Under the pieces are notes generated by a model that saw only the letters and a program-made list of their open reading frames with translations, made no database searches and was not told the origin of the DNA. 64,000 nt of DNA from Dasyornis broadbenti (Eukaryota > Chordata > Aves > Passeriformes > Dasyornithidae): the NCBI GenBank assembly GCA_013397935.1, contig VZRN01002232.1, positions 681,764 to 745,763 on the forward strand. The letters run 5' to 3'. A program made the translations under genes and the position numbers. This document shows positions 28,501 through 43,500 of the stretch, in pieces. Position 1 is the stretch's first letter; each line of letters begins with the position of its first letter.

Positions 28501-31500
28501 CTTAAGGATAATTGTCTGGGCAGCAGTTGGATAAATAGTTTTTTTCAAATACACCTGTGCATTTCTGCTGCTTTTGTGAAAGTTTTGGGAGTTTTTGGAA
28601 AGGAATCTCCTACATTGTTATTTCTGTTTAGGAAAGTAAAGTCCCTGAATTAGATGGCCTTTCTTGGCAAGAAATTGTGCATGATTTCTGTTTCTTGTTT
28701 CCAAAAGATTTAAGTGTATACAGACAGTTTGGGATATTTTCCCCACATCTAAATGTAAAAGATGAGGCATACTCAACGTTAGAGAAATATTTCCAACAAA
28801 GAGTCTATCTGCCTATCAAATCTAGCACTTTTTAAAAGAACCCTGTGAGGGGTCTTTAATTCCTTCAATAAAGTGTAAAAGCTGTGGATTCATAAATGAT
28901 TTCCAGTTCTTATAAAGTAGGGGTGAAAAAAGTGTTTCCTGTATGAATTGTATCTGATATCGTCTTAAAAATGAGGACTTGCCCTTGCTTTGTTTTGGTT
29001 CAGATATGTTTTCTAAACATCTAAACTACCTTGGACTTATTGTGCTAGGAATTAGTCTAGTTTAAAGCCTTAATAGTTTCTAAAGTACTAAAGGAGGGAA
29101 ATGACTTTGCAAAACCTTATAGTTGAACAGATGTTATCATTTCCCCAAGAGTACATATACTTAGTTGGTATTCTTGTAAAGAAATAGAAAGGTCAAGAAT
29201 AATTTGATTACATGGAACGGTGCCTCTTAATATTATCATGGTTCATTTGTGATTCATAGACTGTGTGTTGAAAACAATGTAGATCTTAAATTAATATTCT
29301 TTGTTCATTTTTAACTGTGCTGAGGAGACAATGTATCAGTTAAAATCTTCTCTTATTATCGCTCCTAAAGCTTGTTTAAAATCAAATTTATATGCTACCA
29401 GTTTTCATGGAAAGGATGAATATATAGTTCTACTTGAAAGAATTTTTTTTTTAAATTCTAACTTTGTCTGAATACTGAAAGGAATCTTCTGAATGAATAG
29501 GCAGCACCTTCATTTCAGAGAGACTTCCTCAGTGAAAGTCATATTTGCCAAGTGTTTCATTATTTGGTGGATGTGCCAATAATAGCAAGTAATAATCTTA
29601 ACATTAGCATCCTCATATACCTTTTACAAATAAGGCATTTTTTCTCATTTTTTGCAACAGCATTCTAAAATGGGAAAAACAGGATCCAGGAATAGAAATA
29701 AGTTAGATATTCTGAAGAAATCTTTACAGGACAAAATTTTAATTTATGAAGACTCGGTTAAAGGTGAAAATTTGAATAGGGTAAGTACAAACTTTTCTAT
29801 ACTGAGGTCAAAACCTAGATCTTTAGTAATTAAAGAATGACAGTATTCTATCAATGTGAATAAGAACCAGATAAAAAAGGTGTAAGGTAGAGTGGCATGA
29901 TGCATTTCCCTACTCTTGCCTGCATTTATCAAGATGTATTTCAAGCTTAATAGTTTTTGCTTTGTTTTAATTTTTGCATCTTAGTTACAGAACTGATTTC
30001 ATGTCTCACCCCTTTTTCTTCCAATGGTTCTGGGGCTTGGTTTGTACAAGATTGCAAGACTTCCCTAGATCCTGTGGTTTTCTAGAAAGGCTTTTAGAAC
30101 ATGTAAGGTACTTCAATGAATGCGTCTGTTGAGCAATATTTAGTTCTTTGACATCTGCTAATGCTGCTGAAAACTCAAAAATGGATTCTTAGATCCAAAA
30201 GCTTTTTGGGTAGGGTCTGAGTTTATTTGTACAGAGCTAAGTGAAAGGAAGTCTTGATTCCGGTGGGTACCTTTTAAAGACACACAGCCCAGATCTAAAG
30301 TTAATACTTGAGAAATTAGTGGAGCCAGTCTTAATATTGGATTTTGAAGGCTTTTTACTTCTCTGCCAGCAGATGTTCCAAGAGATCTTTCACATGTGTA
30401 CAATATGGGTAACATTAGTTTTGTGTGTCAGATGGACATGGCAATCTAAAGTTTGTTAGACATAGGTGCTGTAAAACCTGCACAGAACAAGCGAGTGTCA
30501 TTGGTAATTAAAATTGGTGGATTAAAAAATAGTTTCAAAAGTGATTGCAATATCAATTTTAGTACGAATTTGGACAAAAAGCCATTTTTTATACCTCTTT
30601 CTTATACTTTTTATACCTGTATCCTGAAAAACAAAAAATAATAGGTCAGCATGTTAATTCAGAAATAATTTCACTTTTATTTCAGAGGAAAACATTGTTT
30701 ATGTTGATTGCAGATGATAAAAGCAAATGTTTATTTAGTTCAGCACCCAGTCTTTGAAAGGGAGAGCAGGTGCTTGGGCAAGAATGCAGCAAGAAGGCAA
30801 GTGTGTTCTAGCACTCTTCACTAGTTTAATAACTGAGGCCCAAGAATGTTCTGATTGTTTAATGGCAGCATTTAAAATTTTGACTTCATTACCTGATGCC
30901 CTGATCTTCAAAATTTAGGGAGTTCTGGTACTGTTACTTGAAACTACATCAGATTATGGGCTAAGCTCTAGAGTTAAAAAAGTACCGAATACTTGTTTGA
31001 TGTAAATACTGCCTTACATTTTTATTAGAATCTTGTTTTAAAATTGGAAAGTTAGCTCCTCTAAGCCTCATTGTTCCAGTTTTATATACATCATCTGGCA
31101 TACCCGTTGTTGTTCTAATTGTATGACTGCACATTAGTTATGAAAAGCCAAAGGTTTTGTGTACAGGCTTTTGAAGATTATTATTTTTTTTAATTTTTAT
31201 CATTTCTGTTTTAAGTATGTGCCTCACAAAAAAAAAACTGAGTTAGAGTGGGATTTGCTGTCTTGTGCAATAAATTGTGACTTCTAGGATGTTCTGTGGG
31301 ATTTTTTGTCTTTGATTTTGAATACCTGTGAACTACTGGGCTGTGAGTTTAAATGTGAGATGCTAAAGGTACTTGCTTTTCAGTACAAAGCACTCTATAG
31401 AAATCAAAAGGCTTCAAATTCACTTTAATAGCTTTCTTGCAAAGAACATAGAAGATACATATATTAAACTATTATTATTATTGATTTTTTTCCTACAAAA

Positions 31501-34500
31501 ACTGAAACAGAAACAAGCAATAGATATTTCTGGATCTATCCTAAGGTAAATGTCATCTCTCTTTTGAGCAAATACTGCAAGACAGCTCAGCTCTTTTTCT
31601 GCAGACTCCTAATTTAGCCTATCTCTTTTGCTTCGCTGTAAATATCTGCCTCCTGTGTTCCAGAATAAGAGCTTAGTTTTTATCACTTTGGTTATGATAA
31701 TGGCAATACAATCTCTGAGTTAATTCTCCTTCTAACTCAAATATCCCATATCTTTATTTTTAACCCATATGCTTACTCATTTAGTGTCACACACCTGCAT
31801 TATTCCAGATTGATTTGTTAGATTTACAGTAATGTTGAGAGACAGTGTCTGTCTTTTAAGACGAAGATTTGTTAAAAGCATCAAGAATATTAATCTACCT
31901 CCAGTTTGTGTCTATAGGATGATTTCTTATTCTTGACTTGTTGCTGGCTTAATTCAAATTAGTAAGAAATATTTCCTGAAGGTAATCTATCTCTTGCATT
32001 CAAAGCCATTCCAGATGATTCAGTGGAGGCTTTGGAGAATATCACATGAGGAAGAGAATATCACAAGCATATTTGGTTCCAAATCACATTTTACATTTGC
32101 CTCTGTCTACTGGATAATATAATTTGTATGATACAGTCACTCTTAGCAGGTCTCTAATATTTCCAGAGAAAATTTGTGGACATCATGTTACGTATTTATC
32201 ATCTTAGGTATGTAAAAATTTGGTGGAAGTATCCTTAAATGCCCCTTCAAAACTATTCTTAAATAGAGTCAATTATGTATAATTGTGATTAACATGAATA
32301 GGAAGCCAATGAGGTTTTTAATGACTTTAGTACACATAATTTCTGTTTGTGCAAAGATATTCCGAGGGCCAAAATTAAGCTGTGTGCCAATGGGAAGTCA
32401 TACAGTGTCTAAGGACTGCAGGTCACCTTTCTGATGTTGTAGTTCACACCAACAGGGCAATCACTATGGGTCTTTATTATTTTCAGACTGTTGAAATGGG
32501 GGAGCTTGACTGCATGTACAAAGGGGTACCACAGGATGCTCACTGTGTTACAGTACTAGCCATGTAGGTATCCCAGGTAAATAGCCATGCTCATCTCTGC
32601 TTGTTCTGTAAGAGAGAGGCCAAACTTGATGAGATAAATGCTTTTCCATAGAATGCAAATGTGAGTATCTGCACTCGGAGGCCACAGTGGTAGTAAACTT
32701 GACCAAAATTTTAAAAGGTTTTGTGGGCCTCTTTTGATGTCTGTGGTTCTTCCATTCTGTCACAGGCAGTAGTTATTTGAGCACTGCTGTTAAAATACAT
32801 AAGACTGGAAATTTCTGAAAATGCTGATTTCTGAAAATAGTCATGGTTGGATTGGAGTTTTTTGGTGTGCTGTGAAACCTATCAGATTAGATTTGTAAGG
32901 TTGAAGAGAGAATTTAGAGATGGGCTGTGGTACCCAGCAGTGTATGGATGGACGTGTGGGGCAGCAGTTGATACCTATACCAAGTACTGGAGTTGGAACT
33001 CTTGGGGTTTCATGGTCTTTCTCTATCTGTGTCTTCTCTTACAATCCAAATCTTTGGGCCCATGTGAATAGTACAGGGAGAGAGAAAAAAGCCAAACTGG
33101 TAATTGTTTCCTGTCTTTTGAATATTCAGCAACCTAAATGTTAAATATACAGTGTAGCTATCAGTGTCTAACCTAGACATGCAGCTTACATGTCAGTGGA
33201 AACCCATTTTTTAGGGTATGAAACCTACTGAGAAGTAGCTTTTCCTTTTCTCTGAATGTGAAGGGAGCTTAGAGTGCCAAGCTCAGATGGAAGCATCTTA
33301 AGAAGGTAATTGCATCTGGCTACTATCCACATTGTCCCACAGAAAATAGTCAGAGTGCAGTGTCCTTGGCTGTCAGTGTCAGTGGTACAGCATGGAGAGC
33401 TCATTGGTCACACTGCAGTGGATCGTGCGTCTGCACATGCTGCTCTTGCCTTTCACCCTTGAATAGTTTCTGTGGATGTTCCATTCAATGTGTGGCAGAA
33501 ACATAGTTACTGAGTTAAATCACTTTAATTTTATGCTGTTTGATGTTGATCCAATCCAGTTTTAATCTTGCTTGAAATCCATTGCCAATAGACTTTTGAT
33601 TTGCAGTTTAACTTTGTTTTATATAAGAGGATTTTTGGTTATTTGCTCAAGGAGTAGTAGGTTGAATGTCATCAGTCAACATTAACTGACACTTGCCAAT
33701 TTGAAACTAAATACAGTCTTTGTATAAATTTCATGTTTTTTCTAAACAGAAGGGTATATTTTATCTTTCCATTTAACCATAGGTAACCACAGATTTATTT
33801 GTATTTCTTGCTTTTAGTTTTATTATGATAAAAATTATATAGAACCTCTGGTTTGAGTTTGGTAATATTAAAGTTTTGACTACCTTAAAAGAAAGCCTGA
33901 TCTCTTCACAGTTATTTGGCTCTACTGCAGTTTGATTTTGATTACAGTAAAAGCTTGGAATTGAAGGTTAAAAGCACTTCTTAAAACAGTGTATTACATT
34001 ATAGGATAACAACATAGATTTCTTTGATGCTATAATCCTGCTTGTTAATAACAGACTAGTAAAATCATAAGTGTGCATGTAAGATTTTCTGTTAATCTTT
34101 CTATCTTTTATGTTTTGATTTTTTATTTTTTAGATTAAGCATGAGTTGCAACTTGAAAAAGAGTGTCACCTGCGCAATCTTGAAAATAAACTTGGAGAGT
34201 ATATTGCTTCTTTAGCCTTTCGAAAGACTGTTAAAAAATCCAGAATGCTGGAGCTGTATACTGCTATCATAAATGTGCAAGCTTTACTCTTTGAACAACT
34301 GAACACATCAAAAACCCTGTCAAAATTGGAATGTGTTCAGATTTTAGATGCACATAATCCTGTAAGTAATGTAGTTAAGAGAAAAAAATCCTGTTAGGAA
34401 ACAGCAACTATTGGAGTATCTTTGATTTAGCTGCTAGTTTGCAGCTTCTGGTGGGCCAGACTTTAATTTCTGTGATAATCTGCATTTTAATGCATTCAGT

Positions 34501-37500
34501 AAAAGACATAAAGAGAAGGAAAATCTTAGAGCCAAGGAAGATTGTGTATTAGTATTTTTGTTATAGTTGCGCACAGTCAGAAAAAGTAGTATTTTGGTGG
34601 CTAATTAATGTTTTATTGATTGAAAGGAAGACAGTTGAGAAGTGATCGGGAATCACAACTGAAATAATAAATTGTTGTGACAGTCTTACAGAATTGCTCA
34701 TGTTATAATGATGCCCATATGCAAAATCCATAATCCCATGATATGCTTCAATTATCTAGTGTTTAGAGATTATCTGTACAGCCTTCTACCTGTCTATCTC
34801 CCTCCAAGTACACTCATGCAGTTTAAATAGTAGAAAATCTGGAAGAACCTCTTCCCTTCACCATATTTATTACGTACTTGATATGTGCCAGTTTTCTAAT
34901 CCTTTTTTAATACTTCAGTGCTCCGTATTCATAAGGAGTTTTTTTTTCTACATCTGCTATTTGAAACCATCCAAGTGAAGATTGGGGAGAGCATTGGAGT
35001 AGAACAAACAAAATGGGTTTTTGAGAAAAAAACCTCTTTGCTAGAGGGCATCATTAGACAGCTATTGCTGTGAAAACTCCTTGTTAAATTTTCATGCGGT
35101 CATCTCTACAGAGTTTCTGATGGGGTGACAGTTAGAATGCTTATATGCCTCCAGTTTTGCTTAAATTTGTATTAAATCTATAGGAAATAGTAGAAGTTGT
35201 GTGTAGACAGAGTATTTTTGCCTTTTATGCAGTAAGTGTGAGGGGGCTTTTCAGAGAGGTTGCGTTTAGCTTCTCTGCCCTTGAACAGGTGAAGAAAAAG
35301 GATTATAGGAGGGGCAGAAGTGAGACCTAGAATAGTGAACACTGGGTTAAATACAGCTGATGAGGCAGAGGAATATAGATTAAAATTCAGCATTTTCTCC
35401 AAAGTGCAAGTTAGGTCATGGGGCACTGAGTTTGTAAACAGTGTAAAGGTTGAGGTGAGACAACAGTGATATTGGAAATGGGAATATGAAGCCTTCCATC
35501 TAGTGTCTAGTTTGACTCTTTGGCAGGAGGGATCCAGTCCCCTAAAGACTTTGGGGTTTAACAGTTTAATTTTCAGAGCACTGTATTTTATCCCTAACTT
35601 TATCAGACTAAAAGTGAATTACTGTCTTTTAACTTAAATCCCTTTGATATTAGCTCTTCATTTGGTACAACAAAAACTAGTTAGTCTGAGTTTCTCAAGC
35701 TGTTTCAGTGGGTTTATACAGCTTACAGATGAACTTTATTGACAGTATTCCTTAGTTTTGATCTCAGCCATGCTTACAGTGTATTTGCTGGATGTCCTCT
35801 ACAGTGGAAGATTGTAGAGAGCATTGACTTTTAACACAATGAAAATTGAGTCATAGCTTTCCTCATTGTTCTGATATTCATAACGTGCCAGTCATGTTTA
35901 CTGAAGCTGTGCAATGAATTGAAAAGTGTAATGACTACAAGTGGCTGGGTAGAATAAGAAATGAATAAAGTAATATCAGAAAATCTGATACCATCATCTC
36001 TTTTCTTGACTCAAAATGAAATTTGTTCTTTCAAGTTAAATTATAACTTTTTATCATCATGCATTTTCAACCTCTAGGAGATTGAAGAACTTGACAGGAA
36101 GCTGGAGTATGAGATGTTGCATAAGGAGTCAGTGCAGCAGCATCTAATGAGTAGGCAGAGGTGGATTCTGGATGGTTTGGAATTCTCAAATGAAACTGTG
36201 GACATGAATGCAGAAAGACATGTGACAGTTCTGTTAAGACAGGCCATGAATAAACGTAGACAATTTATAAACCTGTACCAACAAAGGTAAGTTCTTTGGT
36301 CTCAGTTTTTACTGTATTACTGCAGTCCCTAGGGACTGTAAGATAGCATGGCAAAACAGCAGGCAGAATGTTCTGCTGTTTTGGGGAGAGACTAACTGTA
36401 CATCTGTGTTTGAACACTGCCTTCTTGTGCTGTGGCTCAGAACATAACTGAGGAGTCTTTGGAATACTGAAATAAGAAACATGAAATAATAATAATTTGG
36501 TAGCATATAGACAGTGCTGTGTTGCGTGGCAGTCACCATTTTTTTTACATGGATAGTGGTAAAATAATGATATTCTATAGCAGTAAGGAGGAAAAGAATT
36601 TTAATTCTGTTACTTTGTCTCTCAAGAAGATAGGTAGGTATTTCAGAGAAATATGATCTGCTGGGGTCAGAGGAAGTAGCTGAGACAATTTAAATTGAAT
36701 TTCCATCTCCATTGTCATACTGTAGATTGAATTCCCTGGCATACAGTTATTTTTGATGAGATGTATAAACTCGTCTTCAATTTCAATTTTCCCTGGCCAG
36801 TTTTTAAGTAACAATATCAGTGACAAATAAAGTGCTTCTTGGGAGGTATATAGAAATATCTCTTGTTATGAAGGTTGACTAGCAAAAATGGGTGATAATT
36901 TGCAAAATTGCAGCCTATTGTATTACTTTCATTAGGGTTACAGGAGGTAGAAATGACATTTCCATGTATATTGCACAGTATTTAAAAGCCTAGCACATTT
37001 CAAGCTTCCTGTAACATTTTCAAAGTGTGCTTTCCATTAGAAAGAGTGTTTTCCATGAAACCACTGATATATTAAAAATGACTATCATAGTGGTAAATCT
37101 GTTTTACTTCTGAAAAGATGGAGCTCTACTCAGATGAACAGTTTTCCTGTTGCAGAAGTGGAGAGTCAGTAGAAGATCAGATAGATCTTTGCAGGAGTAT
37201 CCACAAGCCAGGAACCTATCGTGGAAGCCTTCAAAGAAACTGGAATTAGTCTTTACCTGAAAACTTATTGGAAGAAACAAGTTTTGTACTTTTATACATT
37301 ACAGGTTTTGTACGTGGTGTCATCATGTTTTGGTCTAGAAAAAAAAAAAACACCAGCAGTGAGGAAGTTAATTGTTTAATACCATATTTCAGCTACAAAA
37401 ATATTCACAACTTGAGATAAAGTGTTGTGATGAAATTTAAAGAAGGGGATGGGGACAGGTTGAATCACATTGCTTTGGAGTGATTCCAGATTCGAATTGT

Positions 37501-40500
37501 TCAAGAGCATAGCCTTAGATTCTGCTCTGATGTTTACTTGGAGGTTCAGGGAAGAAGGGGAGAGAAATTTGCATATTTTAGAAGTTATGGTGTTCACAAC
37601 ACCTTTTCTAACAGACAGATAGACTTCCCGAATGGGTGACCTTCAGATTTTGTTTCCTATAATGCAGTCATTGCACTTGGGAAGATTTCAATGTTAATTC
37701 CTTCTTTCACTTCAGCTTGAGAGATGAGCAATGGAATTACGTGGTGCTTGAAGATCTCCTGGAAAATACAGAAATGGATGCATTTTTGGCAATTTATAGT
37801 CAGGTAAGCATGAAATTGAACAAAGCTTCCAGGTTTAAATTGCAGCTTTTATCAACTTTTCTTCTTTTTTGGGAACCATTACAGATGTATTTAGAGTTAC
37901 TCTGCTAGTAGTTGCTACCAGTTTGCAGCCTATACTGTCAGTCACTTCAGTTAATTCTGGCCTACTTTCAGCTTTTGAATTTTACTGAGTTGTACTTCTG
38001 TTTGTTGATTTACAAATCCTTTCAGGATTTGTCCTGTTGCATTTCATTCTGTGGAAAACTAAAGTGCCTGATTTTCTGGTTGATGGACAAATTTACGGTT
38101 TGATTTTTATGTAATGAAACTAGGGTTTTGTTTAGATATTGATGAGTGTTAGGAATGATTTGCATTGATTATATTTCAAAACTAAATGATAGCAGGACTG
38201 CTAGTTAGATTTTCTAGTATCATTACTCATACATGTTTTTTAAAAGAGTGTCTTGTCTTCAGGTAATTTGCTGTCCGTTGGCTGCTTGTCAGTCCTAAAA
38301 AGGCCTTAACAATGAATCGCTCGATTTACGCCAGTTTTTATCTGCAGGCCTTTGTTGAGATACGTAGCTTGCATCAAAGTAGACCTGGTGGGGCAGCTTT
38401 CTGTGTCCAAGTATCTTGCCTCCCAGGGACAAGTGTGGTCACAGTCCCGTGTATCATTAATCGAGAGCTTCAGAGACCACCATGTCAAGGAAAGACTACT
38501 GTAGTCTTAAGGATCTCTCAGCTTTTCCTGAATCTCAGTTTGTTTCTGCCGAGTCACTCCAGAGGATCTGTTCCATAACCTTACCAAACACCAAGGCCAG
38601 GCTGTCAGGTGTCTAGGTCCCCAGATTCTCCTTCCAGCCCTTCAGTCAGCTGGCACCCCTCCAGTTAGCCAGGGCTGCTGGTAAATGATGGATGATGCCC
38701 CAGTGAACACTTGTGCCCGTTTGCTCAGTCCCCTTGAGTGGATCCCATCCAGCCCCATTGACTGCTGTGTGTCTGAGTGGTGTAGCAGGAGACTGAACAG
38801 TTCCCCTTGGATTATGGCAATTTGTCTTCCCATGATGCTTAAGTTTCTCTGATGCAGATATATTGTGAAAAGGCTTCTCAACAGCATGGCATGTATTTTG
38901 CAAGTTGAGAGGTTAAAGTCATTGTTTTGCAGGTTACATATACACACAAGCAGAGTATGTCATCCTTTACACAGTACTCTGTCCTCTTTGCACCATGGCA
39001 GGTGAACAATGACCCTTAATAATTGTAAATCTTGACATGCTGAAGACAGAGATTTAAAAACGTTGCTATCACCTCACTGCACTTGAATAACTGGGTACGC
39101 TCTTCACCATATACTTGGGGTACTGTGCTTTATGTTTCATTGGTAAGATTCCCTGAAGAAATAATTTATTTGTGTAAATATGCATCAAATATACCATTGA
39201 TATTTTTGTGTTTGTATTTTTTAATTTAAAAAGTATAGCCCAGAGATACCCTGCAATATACTTTATTGAAATTCCATAAAACCTATACATATTTACCCTG
39301 CAGATATATAAAACAAAGTTTCTGTTTTCAGCAAGTGTAATAGTATAATAACTCCCAACTATAATACAAAACCTGTTACTCTTAGTTCAACTGTAAAGAA
39401 GTATATCCTTAGTAAAATATTAACTTATTATTTTATTAAGGCTCATGGGCCTTAATAAAGACACAGTCCTACTTTTGGATGTGCTTATCCTGTGAGCTGA
39501 TACTGAAAAATGATTTTTAAAGCTTCTTTTCACCCATTTTCTTGCAATTTGTAGAACACATTACACTGACAAATGTTACAAAACTATAGCCATCTTGCAC
39601 TGATTCTTTTCTTTAAAGAGCATTTCCCCCTTTAGACTAGTTTTCAGAGCTGTAGATGGCACCCTTTCTGAAAAGAAAACACAAGATTTTCCTGCATTTC
39701 ATGTTTCAGCTTACATCCTTATCAAGATCAGATCTAGGTCAATAAGAGATTTGCTTGAATGACAGTGAGTTCAGGATCATAAGCCTCTGACTGAGATGTT
39801 ACTTTTGAATAAACTCATAGCTCTAGCCCCAGGTAGACTAATTGCGTTTTAGATACAACAGATGATGCAGGCAGAGTGGCATGTGGAAACAGCACTGGAA
39901 GCTTGAAACACGGCATGGCTCGAGTTCATTGATTCTTGCATCAGTTGTTTAAACACACGTTGCTCAGTCCACACACTTAAAAGCAATGCTGTTCTTTGTA
40001 ATCTAAAATTCATTCCTGGTTTTATTTTTTCAATATTCTGGGAATACAGATGAGACTGTTGGTGACACAAGTAGCACTTGTATCCATTGTTGTCATAGGA
40101 AAGTGAATTCCTTACCTCTGTGGTATTTTACCAATAGTATACCTGAAGAATCAAACTTCTCTCACGCTGGAGGGCTTTTGATCTGACCATTCCTGTGTTT
40201 GCACACACATTCACTTCTTTTCACTTCTGCAAGCTGGTCTGGGTAGCTGTGAACATCTGAAAATGGTGCTCAGTGCTGGCATACATTCACACACCAGCAC
40301 ACCTTTTGCTGTACATGTGCCAGGTGCATCTGGCTGATGGGCACCTGTGCCACTTCTGGGATTGTTGACAGCTTTGTGGCACCCCACAGAATTGCTTAAT
40401 TGTCAGTTCTGCTGTGCTGGAAAGGTATTGAGGGTTGTCTCTCAGTCCAGGTCATAGCTGGTGCAGAAAGGTACGGGTCAGAAAAAAGAACATTTTAAAG

Positions 40501-43500
40501 AGCAAACTGCTACAGAAGAAAGCAGTACTAAAGTCATTATGTATATCCATGTACAAATAACTGAGTTAAAGGTCCTGAGACCATTTAGCCAAAAAGAGCA
40601 GAAGAGATCTCAGAGATCTGTCATGTTTATTCTCACTTAATGTTGCATTTTTTAAGTTTCTAGAAGAACAGTTTTTAAAGACCAAAAGTACAACACAGTA
40701 CTATAGAAATTAGACTTAGGTGTCAGTATTAAGATTTAAGCTCTTACTTGTATTCATCTCCAGAGAAGAATCCAATAATTTCTTCTGCTAAGTAGACTGA
40801 GCAAACATCACTTTGGTGTTCAACTTTGATGCCTGTTCAGGCTGAAAATATTTTAAGAACTGCACCAATTTACTAATCTCTCATCCCTCATAGGGTTTTG
40901 TGTTGTTAATTCTATGTGATCTCAGTGGTTTCCATGGAAAATTTATAGTAACACTGAAGAGGCCAGGAAACTTTGGAAAGTGACTAGTTTTCCTACCTTT
41001 TGGGGAAGAGTTCTCTGCTTGAAGAACAATTATGGGAAAAGGCGGTTGATTGATTTCTTTATTTTGTGTGGCTGTCTAAATTTGGTTTAATACTGTCTTG
41101 CTAGTGATGCTTTGTGTCTTTCAAAGACGATTCAGTTAATCCAGGGATCTCCTAGGTGCATGCACTCCTCTGAAAAGTTGTCATGCAGCAAAAGAGGCAG
41201 AGCTGAAACATTTACTGTAACATTTTGAAACCACTGTGGACAAAGAACTTGGCTGTCTTCCTGCATGGCGGGACCTTTATGTGACATGGGCTTTGTAGTC
41301 GTCTCCTCCATCAGCACTTACAGAAGGGTCTGTAGAGTGGTGGTGACTCAGTTCTCTTGAGTTGTCTTGAGTGTTTGGCACGTCTTAGCTAACTCCAGCT
41401 ACCTGAGTTACATGTATAGTTTGAAGAGACAACAACAGCTTTTTTTTCTAGCATTCTTTGAGACATTTAACTTGTTTTCATTTGCCTTACTCTTTACTTT
41501 TGATGTAAATCTCAATGTATTGTAGACTTCATATTTGATACGCACGAGAGATCTGCAGAAACAGCCCAGGGGACACAATATTTATGACAACAGAGCAGAA
41601 AATAACATGGAATTTTGGTGTTTGGATGGGGGCAGCAAATGGGACTGGCTGAGTGTCTGTGGAACAACTAAATTTGAACTCAGTCTATTTGAACATTATA
41701 TGAATATGCTTTACTTCTGACCTTTGGGTCAAAACAGACAGGACATTTGGAAATATAAAAATTCCACCAAAACGAAAGCAGGTGTTTTCTTTAACCTCTT
41801 AAATGTTACAAGCTGTTCTCTGAGCTCGTCACAGGATCTGGTGTTAAGAGAAGCTGAACAATGAAGTGATCAATTATGACATGTTTTTAGGGGCTATTTT
41901 TTGCTCCATAATTTTACAGACCAAGGAATGTCACATTGTTGTCTTGCTATCTAGAAAGGATTTCCTTACAGTAGTAGAATCCATAAATTAGCTAAGCATT
42001 ACATGTTAGAATATAGTTGCAGTGTGACTTTTCAGACCAAAGAGAGTCAAGCACATGTCCTAAGCAAATGGCTATTTAGCATTTACGTTGCCTAACTCCC
42101 AAATGAAATGGATAACCATGTTATACATGGGCCGGTGTGGGAGAAACAGTAAACATGGAAGTGTGATGACTTAACACCAAAATTGTCACTACTAAGATAA
42201 TCTTCAGTAATATTTTTTGTTTCCATAATGACTGTTTATTTAATAACAGTAATTATAATTGGCTAACATTTATTTTCAATGTCAAATGTATCTGTCTTTT
42301 ACTCATTTAATCCTCTAGGAGCTCTGTCTGGCAGGTTATTTAGCTAAACTGACAAGGGTGCCAGTGGGGATGTTGCACAGGGTCCTGAACTTGCTGCTGC
42401 CCTCCAGCTCACAAAGTGAAGTTCTTTCTGTCCTCGATTCCATCAGTAAATATTCAGATGGTGTTGTTGAAAGTGACAGTAATGCAGATGAGTCTGGCAG
42501 CTGTAAGAAAAGGTAGGTATGATGTTTTCTGATAGACCACTGCAAGACAAGATTGTTGCTTTATGTGTATATGTATTTGCTGGACAATGAGATTGACAGC
42601 AATAGAAAAAAATCGCAGGTGCATAAGTTTCCTTTTGAAATATTTTTCTGGGGTAAAATTACTTTGAAATTGCCACCTTATTTTGTGAAATATTTTAACT
42701 ATAATAAATTGATTGATAAAAAGTTTTAAAAGTTTATAAGTTCATTAATTAAACAGTTATTTCATAGATTTATAAATCTTATTCTGAGAATTTTTTTTTG
42801 TTGCCTGAATTGGAGTTTATTAAAATATTTTCCTTCCACTTTTTTATTTATAATGTTAATAACACAGTGGGTGTTAGGTGTCTGTAGCTCTTAAAGATGT
42901 AAAGGAGATCCTCCTTCCTACTAATGGAAGTTTCAACCTTGCAGATGTCTATACCTTTGTAGTTAATTGCAGAAGTGCCAAGTGGCCACTGTATTTCCCT
43001 TTTCTCGCAGGGACAGGTTGACTCTCAAGGCTTTCATCACTCCACTTGAGCCCCATTAACATGAGCTGAAATCTGTGCAGTAACACCAAGGGATGCTCCT
43101 GGGCCTGCGCTCCCAACGCCCTGCCATGACTTGGGAAGGAGACAAAAGCAGATGTTGTGGCACTGAGCTCTCTAGTTGGCAGATGTGGGTTGTCAAGGAA
43201 CAGATAAGGGTCCTTGGGACTGTGCCCTGAGGTGTGACCTCAACTGGTTTAAATGATTTGTGGCAGGGCAGCAAAAGTACTTGAACACTCTTACTGACTG
43301 TATTTATGGTGTTGCTGTCATGGGTTTGGTAGCTAAAGTCAGAAAGGGGAGAAAAATATGTGTATTTGGGGATTTGCTGATGGGAATTTTTTCCTTTCCT
43401 GTTCCTTCAGGAAGAACCAGGAGTTGTGGCAAGCACTGGAGAACAAAGTAAGGCAAGATCTGATAAACAGAAGTTTAGAAAAGATTCCTTCTCTAAACAA

